A DNA stretch of 64,000 nt from Sciurus carolinensis. Lineage: Eukaryota > Chordata > Mammalia > Rodentia > Sciuridae. This document shows positions 1 through 12,800 of the stretch, one piece after another. The notes beneath the pieces are model-generated. The model did not search any database and was not told the origin of the DNA. It saw only the letters and a list, made by a program, of their open reading frames with translations. Position numbers and translations under genes: made by a program. Within the stretch, counting starts at the first letter, position 1. Each line of letters opens with the position of its first letter. The DNA lies in NCBI RefSeq assembly GCF_902686445.1, contig NC_062222.1, forward strand, positions 46,481,292 through 46,545,291. The letters run 5' to 3'.

Positions 1-439
1 GCACAGGCAGGGCTCACACAAACATCAGAAACAGGTTTAACTTCACAGGGTAAACAGGGGTCAAAGGAAATCAGAACCATGCCAATTATATTTTGGCATT
101 TCCTATCAGAAAAATTACACAAATGCAAGATGCATAAAATTTAGTTTTATGAGCCATTTACATAAAAGTAATCAGGGAGTTTTAGTGACTCCTGCTGTAG
201 TGATATTTTAGATTTTCAACTACTCGATCTACCCACAGTTCTTGCCAAAAGGGCCCATCAAGGTGCCCATGTTTACATCGTTTATCTTTGTTCCTCTGCC
301 AATGACTAACTGGACCAGGAAAACCACCTGATCTAGGGTGAGCAAATCCAACAGCTGGACCCAGAGAATAAAATTGCCTTTTCCCAGGAAGTTGGAATTG
401 GGAAACTGGGAAACTGAATCAGCTGTAGCCTGATTCATT

Positions 440-590
440 CACTCTTCAGTGTGACCTGTGGACAGGCAGCATCCATGTTGACTGGGAACTTGTTAAAAAT
501 GTTGACTCCCCCTGCAGACCTACTGAGTCATGATTTGAATTTTAACAGAATCCCCCCAGGTAACTTCGTGGATGTTAAAGATGGAGAGAC
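440..590. repeat. MER5A-like hAT-Charlie DNA transposon remnant
   Basis: The stretch carries the pattern of the MER5 family: a CTTGTTAAAAATG block, then AGACCTACTGAGTCA, a TTTTAACA block and CCCCAGGTAAC. It is a non-autonomous ancient mammalian DNA transposon. No terminal repeats or target duplication could be resolved, so edges are approximate. Confidence 0.6.
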
Positions 591-2549
591 ACTAAGCAGG
601 ATTGCGATGGGGTTGTATGGAGTTTGCAGTAGGTTGGCTTCATGGCACAATGGAACACGGGCAAACAAAAGGTATAAAAAAAATCATAAATTTCATGCAA
701 AGGCACTTTGCCAAGAAAAGAAGAGCAGAACAGACCTGCAGAGAGGTGCAGAGACAAGAGGCCTGGGGTGAAGGAATGAGGGAGCAGCCCCAACTTCCTA
801 GGCTCCTCCCCATCCCCTTAGGACTCAGGGATATTTCATTTAACATTGGATTGATGTCTGGTAAACTGTGGTAATGTTACAAGCAACATCCTTAGGGCAG
901 TTAACTCCAGTGGGGGGTTAATGCTAATCCCTAATTGTTTCCATATATAGACCCTTCTGTGTCATATAATTTCTATCAAAACTTGAAGGAGAAGGAGAAG
1001 GGGAAGCAGTTCAGTGTAAAAGAAGAAATAAACTGCTTGGTACTCTCCAGGATTTGGGCCATAGCTGGAATCCAGTACTCAGTTTGGGCAACTTGCTTTA
1101 GAAAGGATGCTGCTATATTGGAACCAGGCCTCCAAAGGAGCACTGGCCTAGTTTGACACTATATCTACAAAGTCTGAAAACATAATGGAGGAATGGGCAA
1201 CAGAAGCAGTAATAGTTGACATTCAGAAGAGAAAACTTTCTGGAGACATGTCTTGAAATAAGGACATGCTATTTTAAATATTTAAAGAATTGGTCTCCTT
1301 GAAGTCAGAGTTAGCCCAATGAACGGCTATGATAACTCACCATAGGAAGAAATTCCTCCCAATTCCAACAGCATCATGGTTGTCCTGTGATGTACCAAGT
1401 CCCTTGTTCCTACAAGGGTTAAATCACAAACTGAAGCCAGAGGACTCTCTTCAGAGAGGTGGAAGAGGAAACTCTATCCAGCATTACTAGGTGGCCTTTG
1501 GTACATGTCATCTCTCAGATTCTCCAATTGCAGGGCCAGGATCATAAAGGCTCTTCTCTCTTGTATGGTGCAGTCCCTGAGGTCCAGATTTTTCATTCCT
1601 CTTATTCTCTGAGTACTTTGCTAAGTTTTACAACAGTGTTTGAACAAGAAGATGGTAACAATTATGTAGGAATAAAAGTCATTTGGAATCCAAGAAACAA
1701 ATTGAAAGAAAACTATGATTTTTGAAATGATAAAGGAGCAAAGCTGGTTCTGAGAGTTATAATATGGTAGAGAACTGAAAAGTTGTTAGAGTCAGAGAAC
1801 TTTAAAGCCAGATTGTGAAAGCTTCTGCTTCCTGCCATTTGTTATCTTGATTTTTCTATTTTAATTCCTTAAAAGTTATCCTTATCCATTATCTCATGAA
1901 TACAAGAAGTACAGACAGTTTCATTATAATTTCCAGCTCAGGAAAAACATATGCACTGCTGTATGAACCTGCTTAATAATTTAGCAAACACAAAAGAGCA
2001 TGCACACAGATTTGAAAAGCAGCATTTAAAACTGAAAGTGGAAACCCCAAACAATAGATTGTTGAAGGTCAGCTTAAACTAACAGAAGAAGAAAATCAGA
2101 AGATCAGAGCAAAACAAAGTAACAGAATCTGAATGCTCCTTTGCATCATAATTATGCACATCATTTTCTGTCATCCCCAACCAAATAATTTCCTATGAAA
2201 TTCCAATGCCAATTTTTAAATTTTTCTATATTCTCTCTTGGGCTGACACAGTCCTTCTTTCCTCAGATCTTCAATTATCTCATTCTTTTTTATCCCTCTA
2301 TTTGTCAAAAGTATTCAAGGGGTGCGGCAAGTAGCATTTTCTGCCCTCCTTTCGGCTCTTCTAATGGTGGGGGGAAATTCCCAGCTCAGAAGCATTTTAA
2401 TCCAGCATGTGCTCCCTGGCTTCAGGGATCCAGAGTTCAGCAAACCCAGCCCCAGTGAATGTAAGGAATGTGAATAATTCTGCTTTGGAATCCATGAAAT
2501 GCCCAGTAGAATGCGAGGACAATTTCTTTTGTGTTCTTTCTGCTCTTCT

Positions 2550-4350
2550 GTTTAAATGTATCATACAAAAGAAGTAAAAATAAATGTAGATGGACACTCC
2601 ACAGAGAAATAATAACACCCACATGCCCACCACTAAGACTTAGAACACGACCAACCTCCAAAGTGCTGGAGTACCCATGACAGAACTCCTCCTCTCCTAG
2701 CACCAAAGACAACTACCCTGCTGAATGTTTTGCCAATGATTCACTTGCTTTGCATTGTAATTTTTACCACTCAAACCTGCATCCATATACAACATATTAA
2801 TTTTTACTGCCTATGAGCTTTATATAAATGAATTTGGTTTGTAAAACTTGCTTATTTTTTCTGATTAGCCAAGATTAAACACTGTTTTTCAAATTAATCC
2901 ATTTTCATGTGCACAACTCACTTATTTTAACTGCTATGCAGTATTCCATATTAAAAGCACATATTAAAAATTTATTTTACCATTGAAGACTTTGTGTGGT
3001 TTCCATTTTTTTTTTCTTTTGATATCACAAACTCTAATTTGTGCCTTGAGATATGCATGTGTACAAGTTTCTCCAGGGTATCTATCTCAGATTAGAAGTA
3101 GTAGCTTGTAGGATCTGAACACGTTAACCTGTGGTGGATAATGCCAGAGTGCATCAACTAACACTCCCACCATCCTGTAGGAAGATGGAGGGTCCACTTT
3201 CTTGCTGAAACTTGGGCTTGTCTGACTTTAAAATGGCTTGCCAATGGCTGGATGTGAAATGGTGTCTCCTTGTTTCACTTTGCATTGTCCTGGTTACTGT
3301 GATTGATCATCTTTTCCTGTGGCACTTGTGTTCCCTCTTTTTTTTTTTTTCTCCTCTACGTTTTTTCTTCATTTTTATTGGTGCATCAGAGTTGTACACA
3401 TGTAGCAATGTAATTTGGACCAATATCATTCCCCAGCACTTCCCTGTGTTCCCTCTTAGGACCATTTTTCTATTTTTTCTAATTGACTATTGCAAGTGTT
3501 TACTAATTATAGATTTACAAGCTCCTTGTCAGTTATATCTATTGAAAATTTCTTTTCGAAGTTTAAGACTTATACTTTTTACCCTCTTTATGGTTCACTT
3601 TTAGGTACAGAAGTTCTTAATTTTAACAATAACTTATGTTTTCCTTTTCTGGGTCTAATGAACTATTACTAATAGTCCATTTTTATGGACTGGTGCATTG
3701 CCCACTCAGTCATCTTTTGAGTCTTTATTTCATCTGTGTGAGTCTTTATTTCATTTATCTAGTTGACTGTCCTGCAACAGTGCCACATTTCTTAATTATC
3801 ATTACATTATAATAATTTCTGATGTCTGATGAATTGAGTTCTCCTATTTAATTCTTCTTTACCAGTAACTTCCAATTTTTCACACAGGGTCTATATCCAT
3901 TTACATTTGCCTAAATACTGACCCTTTCAATGTTCATTTTTTTCATAATTCTATTTGATATCATTTTACTTCTGCCTGAAAACTTCCATTCAAAATATGT
4001 ATCGGTGCAGGTGGTTTGGTGTCTTTTTGTTCTCTAAAGTTTTGGTTTTGCCTTCACTTTTGAACAATTTTGAAGAATGTAGAATTCTAGGTCTTTAAAT
4101 ATCTTAAACATATTCTATTTCCCTGTACCTTTCCTCATTTCTATTGATTGGTCATCTGTTTTACTGTTCATTTGAAAGTAATATTTCTTATTTCTTACTG
4201 CTTTTAAATTTTCCCTAATTTCTTTGTTTTGTTTGTATTTGTTCTGTTTGGTTTTACAGTATTTCTTTAATCTTGCTTATTCTTCATTTTAATTTATTAT
4301 TTTCCATTTTAGAGTTTTCATAATTCTCTTCAAATATTACTTTACCTCCA
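2550..4350 (-). repeat. Old L1 (L1M-type) remnant, antisense
   Basis: Diverged LINE-1 3'-end and ORF2-type sequence in minus orientation. Recognisable blocks include the GCAGTATTCCATAT segment near 2940 and the GTACAGAAGTTCTTAATTTTAA segment near 3605, which resemble reverse-complemented L1M consensus. Too degraded for subfamily assignment or exact ends. Open frames inside it are LINE relics or chance. Confidence 0.5.
3340..3444 (-). mobile_element. 5'-truncated LINE fragment nested in the old L1
   Basis: A short antisense LINE 3' end beginning with poly-T (the A tail read backwards). It is flanked by a 13-bp direct repeat TGTGTTCCCTCTT at 3327-3339 and 3445-3457, a target-site duplication. 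It therefore inserted into the older L1 remnant after that element was in place. Confidence 0.65.
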
Positions 4351-4404
4351 TTCTTTCTCTTCTCTCATTGTTTTGTCTTTCTGTATGATTGTTTTTTTCT
4401 GAAG

Positions 4405-4566
4405 AACTAGAGATTGAACACAGGGGCCCACTACCACTGAGCAACATCCCTGGTTCATTTTTTAAAATGTGATACAGGGTGTTGCTAAATTGCTGAGGTT
4501 GGCCTCAAACTTGCGAACCTCTTGCCTTAGACTCCAAAGTCACTGGCATAAGCCAGTGTGCCTGGA
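4405..4566 (-). mobile_element. B1-dID SINE, antisense
   Basis: Read on the minus strand, a 7SL/B1-like half with a GAGGTT/CAAACTT region is followed by an ID-like half ending in the tRNA-type B-box region (GATTGAACACAGG on plus) and an A-rich tail. This fused SINE class is characteristic of squirrels and related rodents. Confidence 0.75.
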
Positions 4567-4796
4567 TGCAGTTTATTACTTTTGCCGATTCAAATTCTTC
4601 CTGAAATTGTTTTTCTTACCCTGTGCATTCTCCAATATGTAAACTTCAGTTATTTTAAGACCCATGTCTGATAAATTAAATAATTGGATCTCCCAAAAGT
4701 CTGCTTATTTATTTGACTTGGTTTTCCATTTTCTTGTTGTTGTTTTCCTTCCCTTTTGGTTTTTAGCTAATTGTTTTATTCCTCTCACTTATCTAG

Positions 4797-4824
4797 TATT
4801 ATTATTATTATTATTATTATTACT
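4797..4824. repeat. (TTA)n microsatellite
   Basis: About nine tandem ATT/TTA units. Confidence 0.9.
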
Positions 4825-7429
4825 GAGGGCAATGTTGTGCACAAAAAATTTAAAGAAATAATCAGAGATTCTGAAAGTCATTATGTTCCTCCAGAGAGAG
4901 TTCACTCTTGCTGGCAGCAAAATTAAAGATGGGGTCAATCACCTTAACTCCATTTTGGAATAAGCTAATTTAAATTTATATCTCTGTGGGGATGGAATTG
5001 CTTTTTATTCTTAGAATGTAGCTCTTGAAAAATCTTACATGAAAATTTTGATTAGTTATAAGGGCCACTCTTCTGTAGATGCTAAATTCTGAATTTTGTT
5101 TTCTAGTCCCATAAGACAATTATAAGCTTTGTTCCATTTTTATAATTCTTTGCATATCCTTTCAACCTATTTACACATTAGCAAATGCTTAAAGAGGAAA
5201 AGTGAAACTGTCAGATTCACCTCTGCAGTTTTCATTCTGTCTCTCCAAGAGCTTAGTTCCTCAAATCTTCATTGCCTTAGTAATTGCCTAATGCGTTTGA
5301 ATGGACTACTGTTTGCATTTTATCCAGTTTTTCTTTTTATATATTCTTTCTTCTTCTTCACAGCATTCATTTTATTTTCCTAACAGTTTTTCTAGTTATC
5401 CTTAGCAGGAGGTTCCTGATAAATCTAAATTTACATGATCAGATCTTTCCATATGCATTTCAGAAGCAGTTTTTCAAGTTTGATGAAAAAAAAGTGATGT
5501 TTTTATTAAAGTGTTATTGAGTCTGTATCTTTGAGAAGTGACAACTTTATAATATTAAAACTCTATCCATGAACATGGTATATCTTCTTTTAGGTCATCT
5601 TTAAAGTTTTTTCATTTTTAATTTTCTCTGTAATGGACTTGGACACCTAATAGATTTATTCATGGTTACTTCACATTTATATTACTATCATAACCAATAT
5701 ATTTTAACTACATTTTCTAGTTAGTATTATTGAAGTCTGTTGAATTTATGTTACAACTGGTAATTTAACTATAGATTATTTTGCATTTTCTGTGGGCATC
5801 TATATCATCTGAAAATAATCAGAATGTAATTTCCTTATTTTCATCTTTACATATTTTAAACATCTAATCTTACTGTCTTAGTAACATTTGGTTACATTTA
5901 CCTGCTTTATCACTCAGGATTCAAACAAGGAAGCAAATAACTGGCTATTAAGTAATAGGTTATTTATTGTAAAAATTAAACCTTACAAAAGGATCTAGGA
6001 AAGTAAGGCCTATAAGGGATTTGGAATATCAGAGTATAATGACTGATCAGGAATCATGATACAAAAGAACATATGGACAAGTTGGAGTTGGAAGGGAGAG
6101 CTATGAAGTCAGGCACTTCCAGTTTCCCAAGTGGGAGTATGTAGAGAATCTGAGATAAGTCTATGGAATGTTGATGCATCTGTGTCTAGTGGTGAGCCTG
6201 GGATCACGGGGGTGCATTGGGGTCAACAGAAAGGATAAAGAGATAAATACCAAGCAAGGAACAACGAGGAAAATCTGCAGCCTGACAGCAATCTCCATGA
6301 GAAAAGTGAGCTTCATGGCAACTGTGCCTCTTTCACTGCATCTAACCACAATGATCAATTATATCACAAAAATACACAGAAATGAACTTCTGGGAAACAA
6401 TTACAACTTACCTACTTGACACATGAGGCTACCAATGTATAAAGCCTGGTGTTTCCCTTGTTTGCTAGCCTATAGTCTCTAATTATAGAGACCCTGTCAA
6501 GTTCTCAGTGAGAGAGTGTTTTCTTCAAGCAGGCCTAGAGCTGAGAGTGCAGATCAAACAATGCAGAGAGGGGTTTCTCATGTAAGACTTAAAAGAAGAA
6601 AGAAAAAGAAAAAGAAACACAGCAAAATCTTGCCTGTCACAGCTGCTTAAATTGACTAGTTTTTATTTCTCCCAGCCTTATGTGTGTTTATTTAAGGATT
6701 TATTACAATCACATTTTCAATTGTATAATAATCATTTATTGGCATGGAAAGGGCATTAGTTGGAAATCGAAGTTAGTAGGTAAAACCAGAAACCATATGG
6801 ATTCAAAAGAACACAGTGTCTTAAGTTCTTATTTGGGGCTTCAAAAGAGGGCAGAATGTTCATTTCTTATGTAGTAGGTGACATTTAGTCAAATGGAATC
6901 TCAATCAGATATTATGTACAATGGACCATCAGAGTTAGGAAATGAAAATATTCCATCTAGAAAAATGCAAATCAAATATTTTAGGTAAAAAATATTCATT
7001 TTAAAACTTAGGTTATAAATAAAGGAGAACATTTCTAGTAGAAACATGAAGATACAAGAAAGGAAGACAAGACATCTCTTCAGGGTGACTTACCAACTAA
7101 AGTGCACAAAGTACATTTTTTTTTTTTTCTTTAAACTGATCCGGTTGCGAGTAGGACAGCCTGGCAGAAAACTTAAAATGGTTCCAGTTTCTAAAGTATC
7201 AAGCTGAAGGTAAACAGGGATTTTCTGATTCAAAGATAATGGAATGTTATATGTTATTGTGGTTTCATGTCATTTCTTTGGTTATCACCGAAATCCTGAA
7301 TGAACTACAAAAAGATAATCCAAACCCTTAAGGCTTCAAAAATGCTAACTTTTGGAGAAAAAACAAAAGAAGAACATTCAAACTTGGGGAAAATTGTAAT
7401 TCTTTTTCTGAGGTCAATTTACTCATCAG

Positions 7430-7443
7430 AAATAAAAAATATG
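7430..7443. repeat. L1 target-site duplication, 5' copy
   Basis: AAATAAAAAATATG, identical to 13984-13997. It marks the insertion point of the L1 between the copies; the A-rich start fits an L1 endonuclease TTTT/A nick on the other strand. Confidence 0.85.
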
Positions 7444-8816
7444 GACAGGAGGTTTTCAAGATGGCGGACTAGAGGGCGGCTGCATTTCACGTTGCTCCAG
7501 GACGCAGGATTCAAAAGAGGAGATAGCGAGAGACTTGGGACCAACTCAAAGCTGCTGGGTGAGTCTCTCCCATTGGGGAGGCGTCCCAGATGGGGCGGTA
7601 GCCCCGGAACACAGGGAACTTTGTGAAGTAGAATTGCTCGGCGAGACGCCCCTCCCCCCATAGGAGCGGTAAACACGGACAACTGGGATCATCGTAGAGG
7701 AGGCGGCTGCATGGCGAGCTGTTTGAACTCAGAGCGAGCGCTCCTGAACACCAAGAGGTTGCCCGAAGGAAGAGGAAGAGCGCGGCGGGTCGCTTGGTCT
7801 AGGAGTGACTGCATCAGAGCCACAGGCAGTTGCCAGAGGAGGAGCTGCGTGGCGAGCTGGTTGAACTCAGAACGACTGCTCCAGAACACCGGTGGCCTGC
7901 CTGGAGGAGGAGCGCGGTGGGTCACTTGGTCTCAGAGCCACCGATCCTGAACACCCGGGGGGCTACCCTGAGGAGGAGGAGGAGGAACAGGGTGGGTCAC
8001 TTGGACTTGGAGTGACTGCCTAGGGCTACGGGCGGTTGGTGGGAGGAGGAGTCGCGAAGTGAATTGCTTGGGCTCCTAGTGACTGTGTCGGAAACCGGAC
8101 TGCTGTCCGGTGGAGGAGGTGTGTGGCGGGTCTCTGGGTATCGGAGCTATTGTTCAGGCTCCAGGTGGCAGCTCAGAGGAGGGGCCGAATAGCCAGGCGA
8201 TTAGGTGCAGAGCAGGGTCCCAGGAGCTAGGTGGCTTCTTGCTGGAAGAGCCGCACAGAGACATGCCTAGGGGCGGAGCGAAGTTTCCAGGACTGCGGGC
8301 AGATTCTCTGGGAGAGGCAGCCTAAGGAGACTCGCCTGCGAAGGGTGAGACTCCCAGGCCCAGGACGTAGGTCCGGGCCCCTGGGATCATTGTAGAGGAA
8401 GACAGCCCAGCCCAGGCAGTAGTTGTAGATTGAGAGGAACCTCTAGGAGGGCAACTGACCAGCGAGACGTCCCCACCGAGTGAGTCTTCCCTGCCGGGGG
8501 AGGTTTTCCCACAGGGACGGTAAAACCAGAGACACAGGCACAAACAGGCCTTGCCTCAGCCTGCAGTCTAGTTCCCCATTGGATGACCATTGGTCAACAA
8601 GTGGAGGCAACTCTGCCCACTATCAGGGAATATACGCCACCTGAGGGTCACCACCCCTAGAGAGGCAGCTTCTTTGTGGAGCTCTGCATTATCAACTTCC
8701 TCCAAGACTTCAGGCTACTGAAGGATAAGAGGGGATATACTAGCAATCTTCAGGGACATTATAAGTCGATAGAGGAAATCTGCAATATCTTAATGACCTA
8801 CTGATTCCTGAACAAT
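7444..8816 (+). promoter_or_regulatory. L1 5' UTR with internal promoter and repeated units
   Basis: About 1.37 kb, far more GC- and CpG-rich than the flanks, as expected for an L1 internal promoter. Within it, roughly 7700-8100 is built from imperfect repeated units. For example, TGGCGAGCTG(T/G)TTGAACTCAGA occurs at 7712 and again at 7850 (period about 138 bp), each followed by a GCTCC(T/A)GAACACC block and a GCG(C/G)GGGTC(G/A)CTTGGTCT block; a more diverged copy follows. No coding function. Confidence 0.75.
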
Positions 8817-9830
8817 ATGAGAAAACAAGGGAAGAAAATGCCCCAAACTAATCTAGATGTTACATCAATAAAATCCAACGACAGCATGGCAGAAGAAATG
8901 ACAGAAACGGAGTTCAGAATGTACATAATTAAAATGATTAGGGAAGCAAACGATGAGATGAAAGAGCAAATGCAGGCATTGAATGATCGCAGCAATCGAC
9001 AGTTAACAGAGCAAATTCAGGAAGCAAAAGATCATTTCAATAAAGAGTTAGAGATATTGAAAAAAAAACAAACAGAAATCCTTGAAATGAAGGAAACAAT
9101 AAACCAAATTAAGAACTCCATAGAAAGCATAACCAATAGGATAGAACACCTGGAAGACAGAACCTCAGATATTGAAGACAAAATATTTAACCTCGAAAAC
9201 AAAGTTGAACAAACAGAGAAGATGGTAAGAAATCATGAACAGAATCTGCAAGAACTATGGGATATCATGAAAAGGCCAAATTTGAGAATTATTGGGATTG
9301 AGGAAGGCTTAGAGAAACAAACCAAAGGAATGAACAATCTATTCAATGAAATAATATCAGAAAATTTCCCAAATCTGGAGAATGAAATGGAAAATCAAGT
9401 CCAAGAGGCTTATAGGACTCCAAATACACAAAATTACAACAGACCCACACCAAGGCACATTATAATGAAAATACCTAACATACAAAATAAAGACAGAATT
9501 TTAAAGGCTGTGAGAGAAAAGAACCAAATTACATTCAGGGGGAAACCAATATGGATATCAGCAGATTTTTCAATCCAGACCCTAAAAGCTAGAAGGGCCT
9601 GGAACAACATTTTTCAAGCTCTGAAAGAAAATGGATGCCAACCAAGAATCTTATACCCAGCAAAACTTACCTTCAAATTTGACGATGAAATAAAATCATT
9701 CCATGATAAACAAAAGCTAAAAGAATTTACAAAAAGAAAGCCAGCATTACAGAACATTCTCAGCAAAATATTTCATGAGGAAGAGATAAAAAACAAAGAA
9801 GCATATCAGCAAAGGGAGGAATTATCCTAA
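8817..9830 (+). CDS. L1 ORF1 protein (nucleic-acid chaperone), intact
   Basis: A 337-residue open frame, close to the 338 residues of human L1 ORF1p. ORF1p trimerises, binds L1 RNA and forms the retrotransposition RNP in the cytoplasm. Residues about 45-155 are a charged, heptad-rich coiled coil. Then comes an RRM-like domain, starting near NLRIIGIEEG, and a C-terminal domain containing ISADFS, KARRAW and PRILYPAKL, which match the conserved ORF1p CTD. The ATG at 8817 is the first in the frame. ORF2 begins about 50 bp after the stop, normal L1 spacing. No internal stop or frameshift was found; whether it is expressed is unknown. Confidence 0.9.
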   Translation: MRKQGKKMPQTNLDVTSIKSNDSMAEEMTETEFRMYIIKMIREANDEMKEQMQALNDRSNRQLTEQIQEAKDHFNKELEILKKKQTEILEMKETINQIKNSIESITNRIEHLEDRTSDIEDKIFNLENKVEQTEKMVRNHEQNLQELWDIMKRPNLRIIGIEEGLEKQTKGMNNLFNEIISENFPNLENEMENQVQEAYRTPNTQNYNRPTPRHIIMKIPNIQNKDRILKAVREKNQITFRGKPIWISADFSIQTLKARRAWNNIFQALKENGCQPRILYPAKLTFKFDDEIKSFHDKQKLKEFTKRKPALQNILSKIFHEEEIKNKEAYQQREELS

Positions 9831-9879
9831 AGGAACTGTCAAATAAAGGAGGAACCAAGATGTGTCAAAAATTTTAAAT

Positions 9880-12800
9880 ATGAACCAAATGACCGGGAAT
9901 ACAAATCATATCTCAATAATAACCGTGCATGTTAATGGCATGAATTCATCAATCAAAAGACATAGACTGGCAGATTGGATTAAAAAGAAAGATCCAACAA
10001 TATGTTGCCTGCAAGAGACTCACCTCATAGAAAGAGATACCCATAGACTAAAGGTGAAAGGATGGGGAAAAACATACCATGCACATGGACTCAGCAAAAA
10101 AGTTGGAGTATCCATTCTCATTTCAGATAATGTGGACTTCAAGCCAATGTTAGTCAGAAGGGATAAAGAAGGACATTTCATACTGCTTAAGGGAACCATA
10201 AATCAGCAAGATATAACAATCATAAACATCTATGCCCCAAACAGTGGCTCATCCATGTATGTTAAACAAATCCTTCTCAATTTTAGAAACCAAATAGACC
10301 ATAACACAATAATACTAGGTGATTTTAACACGCCTCTCTCACCACTGGACAGATCTTCCAAACAAAAATTGAACAAAGAAACCATAGATCTCAATAACAC
10401 AATCAATAATTTAGACTTAACAGACATTTATAGAATATACCATCCAACCAAGAGTGAATACACTTTCTTCTCAGCAGCACATGGATCCTTCTCTAAAATA
10501 GACCATATATTATGCCACAAAGCTAATGTCAGCAAATACAAGAAGATAGAGACACTACCTTGTATTCTATCAGATCATAATGGATTGAAGTTAGAAATAA
10601 ATGAAAGAGTAAAAAACAGAAACTACTCCAACACCTGGAGATTAAACAATATGCTATTATAGGATGAATGGATAACAGAAGATATTAGGAAGGAAATTTA
10701 AAAATTCTTAGAGGTAAACGCGAACAAAGAAACATCATATCAAAATCTCTGGGACACTATGAAAGCAGTGCTTAGAGGAAGATTTATTTCATGGAGCGCA
10801 TTTAATAAAAGAAGTAAAACTCAAAAAATAAACGACCTAACACTATAGCTCAAAGCCCTAGAAAAAGAAGAACAGACCAACACCAAAAGTAGTAGAAGAC
10901 AGGAAATAGTCAAACTCAGAGCTGAAATCAACGAAATTTAAACAAAAGAAACAATACAAAAAATTGACAAAATAAATAGTTGGTTCTTCGAAAAAATAAA
11001 CAAAATTGATAAACCTTTAGCCACACTAACAAAGAGAAGATGAGAGAAAACCCAAATCACTAAAATTCGGAATGAACAAGGAAATATCACAACAGACACG
11101 ACTGAAATACAAAACATAATTAGAAGCTATTTTGAAAACCTATACTCCAACAAAATAGAAAATTTCGAAGACATCAACAGGTTTCTAGAGACATATGAAT
11201 TGCCTAAACTGAACGAGGAGGACATACACAATTTAAATAGACCAATTTCAAGTAATGAAATAGAAGAAGTCATCAAAAGCCTACCAACAAAGAAAAGTCC
11301 AGGACCAGATGGGTTCTCAGCCGAGTTCTACAAAAACTTTAAAGAAGACCTCATTCCAATACTTCTCAAAGTATTCCAGAAAATAGAAGAGGAGGGATCC
11401 CTCCCAAACTCATTCTATGAAGCCAATATTACCCTGATTCCTAAACCAGACAGAGACACATCAAGGAAAGAAAATTTCAGACCAATATCCTTAATGAACA
11501 TCGACGCAAAAATTCTAAACAAAATTTTAGCAAATCGCATACAAAAACATATTAAAAAGATAGTGCACCATGATCAAGTGGGTTTCATCCCAGGGATGCA
11601 AGGTTGGTTCAACATCAGGAAATCAATAAATGTAATTCACCATATCAATAGACTTAAAGTCAAGAATCACATGATTATTTCAATAGATGCAGAAAAAGCA
11701 TTTGATAAAATACAGCACCCCTTCATGCTCAAAACACTAGAAAAAATAGGGATAGTGGGAACATTCCTTAACATTGAAAAGGCCATCTACGCTAAGCCCA
11801 TGGCTAATATCATTCGAAATGGTGAAAAACTGAAAGCATTCCCTCTAAAAACTGGAACAAGACAGGGATGCCCTCTTTCACCACTTCTATTCAATATCAT
11901 CCTTGAAACTCTAGCCAGAGCAATTAGACAAACCAAAGAAATTAAAGGGATATGAATAGGAAAAGAAGAACTCAAACTATCCCTATTTGCTGATGATATG
12001 ATTGTATACTTAGAGGAACCAGGAAATTCCACCAGAAAACTTTTAGAAGAAAAGTGAATTCAGTAAAGTAGCGGGATATAAGATCAATGCACATAAATCT
12101 AAGGCATTTTTATACATAAGCGATGAATCTTCAGAAAGAGAAATTAGGAAAACTACCCCATTCACAATAGCTTCGAAAAAAATAAAATATTTGGGAATCA
12201 ATCTCACAAAAGAGGTGAAAGACCTCTACAATGAGAACTACAGAACACTAAAGAAAGAAATTAAAGAACACCTTAGAAGATGGAAAGATCTCCCATGTTC
12301 CTGGATAGGCAGAATTAATATTGTCAAAATGGCCATACTACCTAAAGTGCTATACAGATTCAATGCAATTCCAATTAAAATCCCAATGATGTACCTTACA
12401 GAAATAGAGCAAGCAATTATGAAATTCATCTGGAAGAATAAAAAACCCAGAATAGCTAAAGCAATCCTTGGCAGAAAGAGTGAAGCAGGGGGTATCGCAA
12501 TACCAGATCTTCAACTCTACTACAAAGCAATAGTAACAAAAACGGCATGGTATTGGTACCAAAATAGAAAGGTGGATCAATGGTACAGAATAGAGGACAC
12601 GGACACAAACCCAAATAAGTATAATTTTCTCATACTAGACAAAGGGTCCAAAAATATGCAATGGAGAAAAGATAGCTTCTTCAACAAATGGTGCTGGGAG
12701 AATTGGAAATCCATATGCAACAGAATGAAACTAAACCCATATCTCTCACCATGCACGAAACTAAACTCAAAATGGATTAAGGATCTCAGAATCAGACCAG

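Larger units (their letters stand above)
1..7429. other. Intergenic DNA downstream of EGF
   Basis: AT-rich DNA without a supportable host exon. It holds a MER5A-like remnant, an old antisense L1 with a younger LINE fragment nested in it, a B1-dID SINE and a TTA microsatellite, listed separately. I see nothing identifiable in 600-2500 and 4830-7429. Short open frames here lack splice sites, recognisable domains or a coding look. In human the next gene beyond EGF is ELOVL6, in the opposite orientation; none of its exons is recognised here, so this is probably the spacer between the two. Confidence 0.7.

Noticed and set aside
451..771. A 106-codon open frame near the left end
   Set aside because: Its start overlaps a MER5-like remnant; no family resemblance and no supporting splice sites.
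3212..3604. A 130-codon plus-strand open frame rich in Leu and Phe
   Set aside because: It is reversed old L1 plus a nested LINE fragment; hydrophobic residues come from T-rich DNA.
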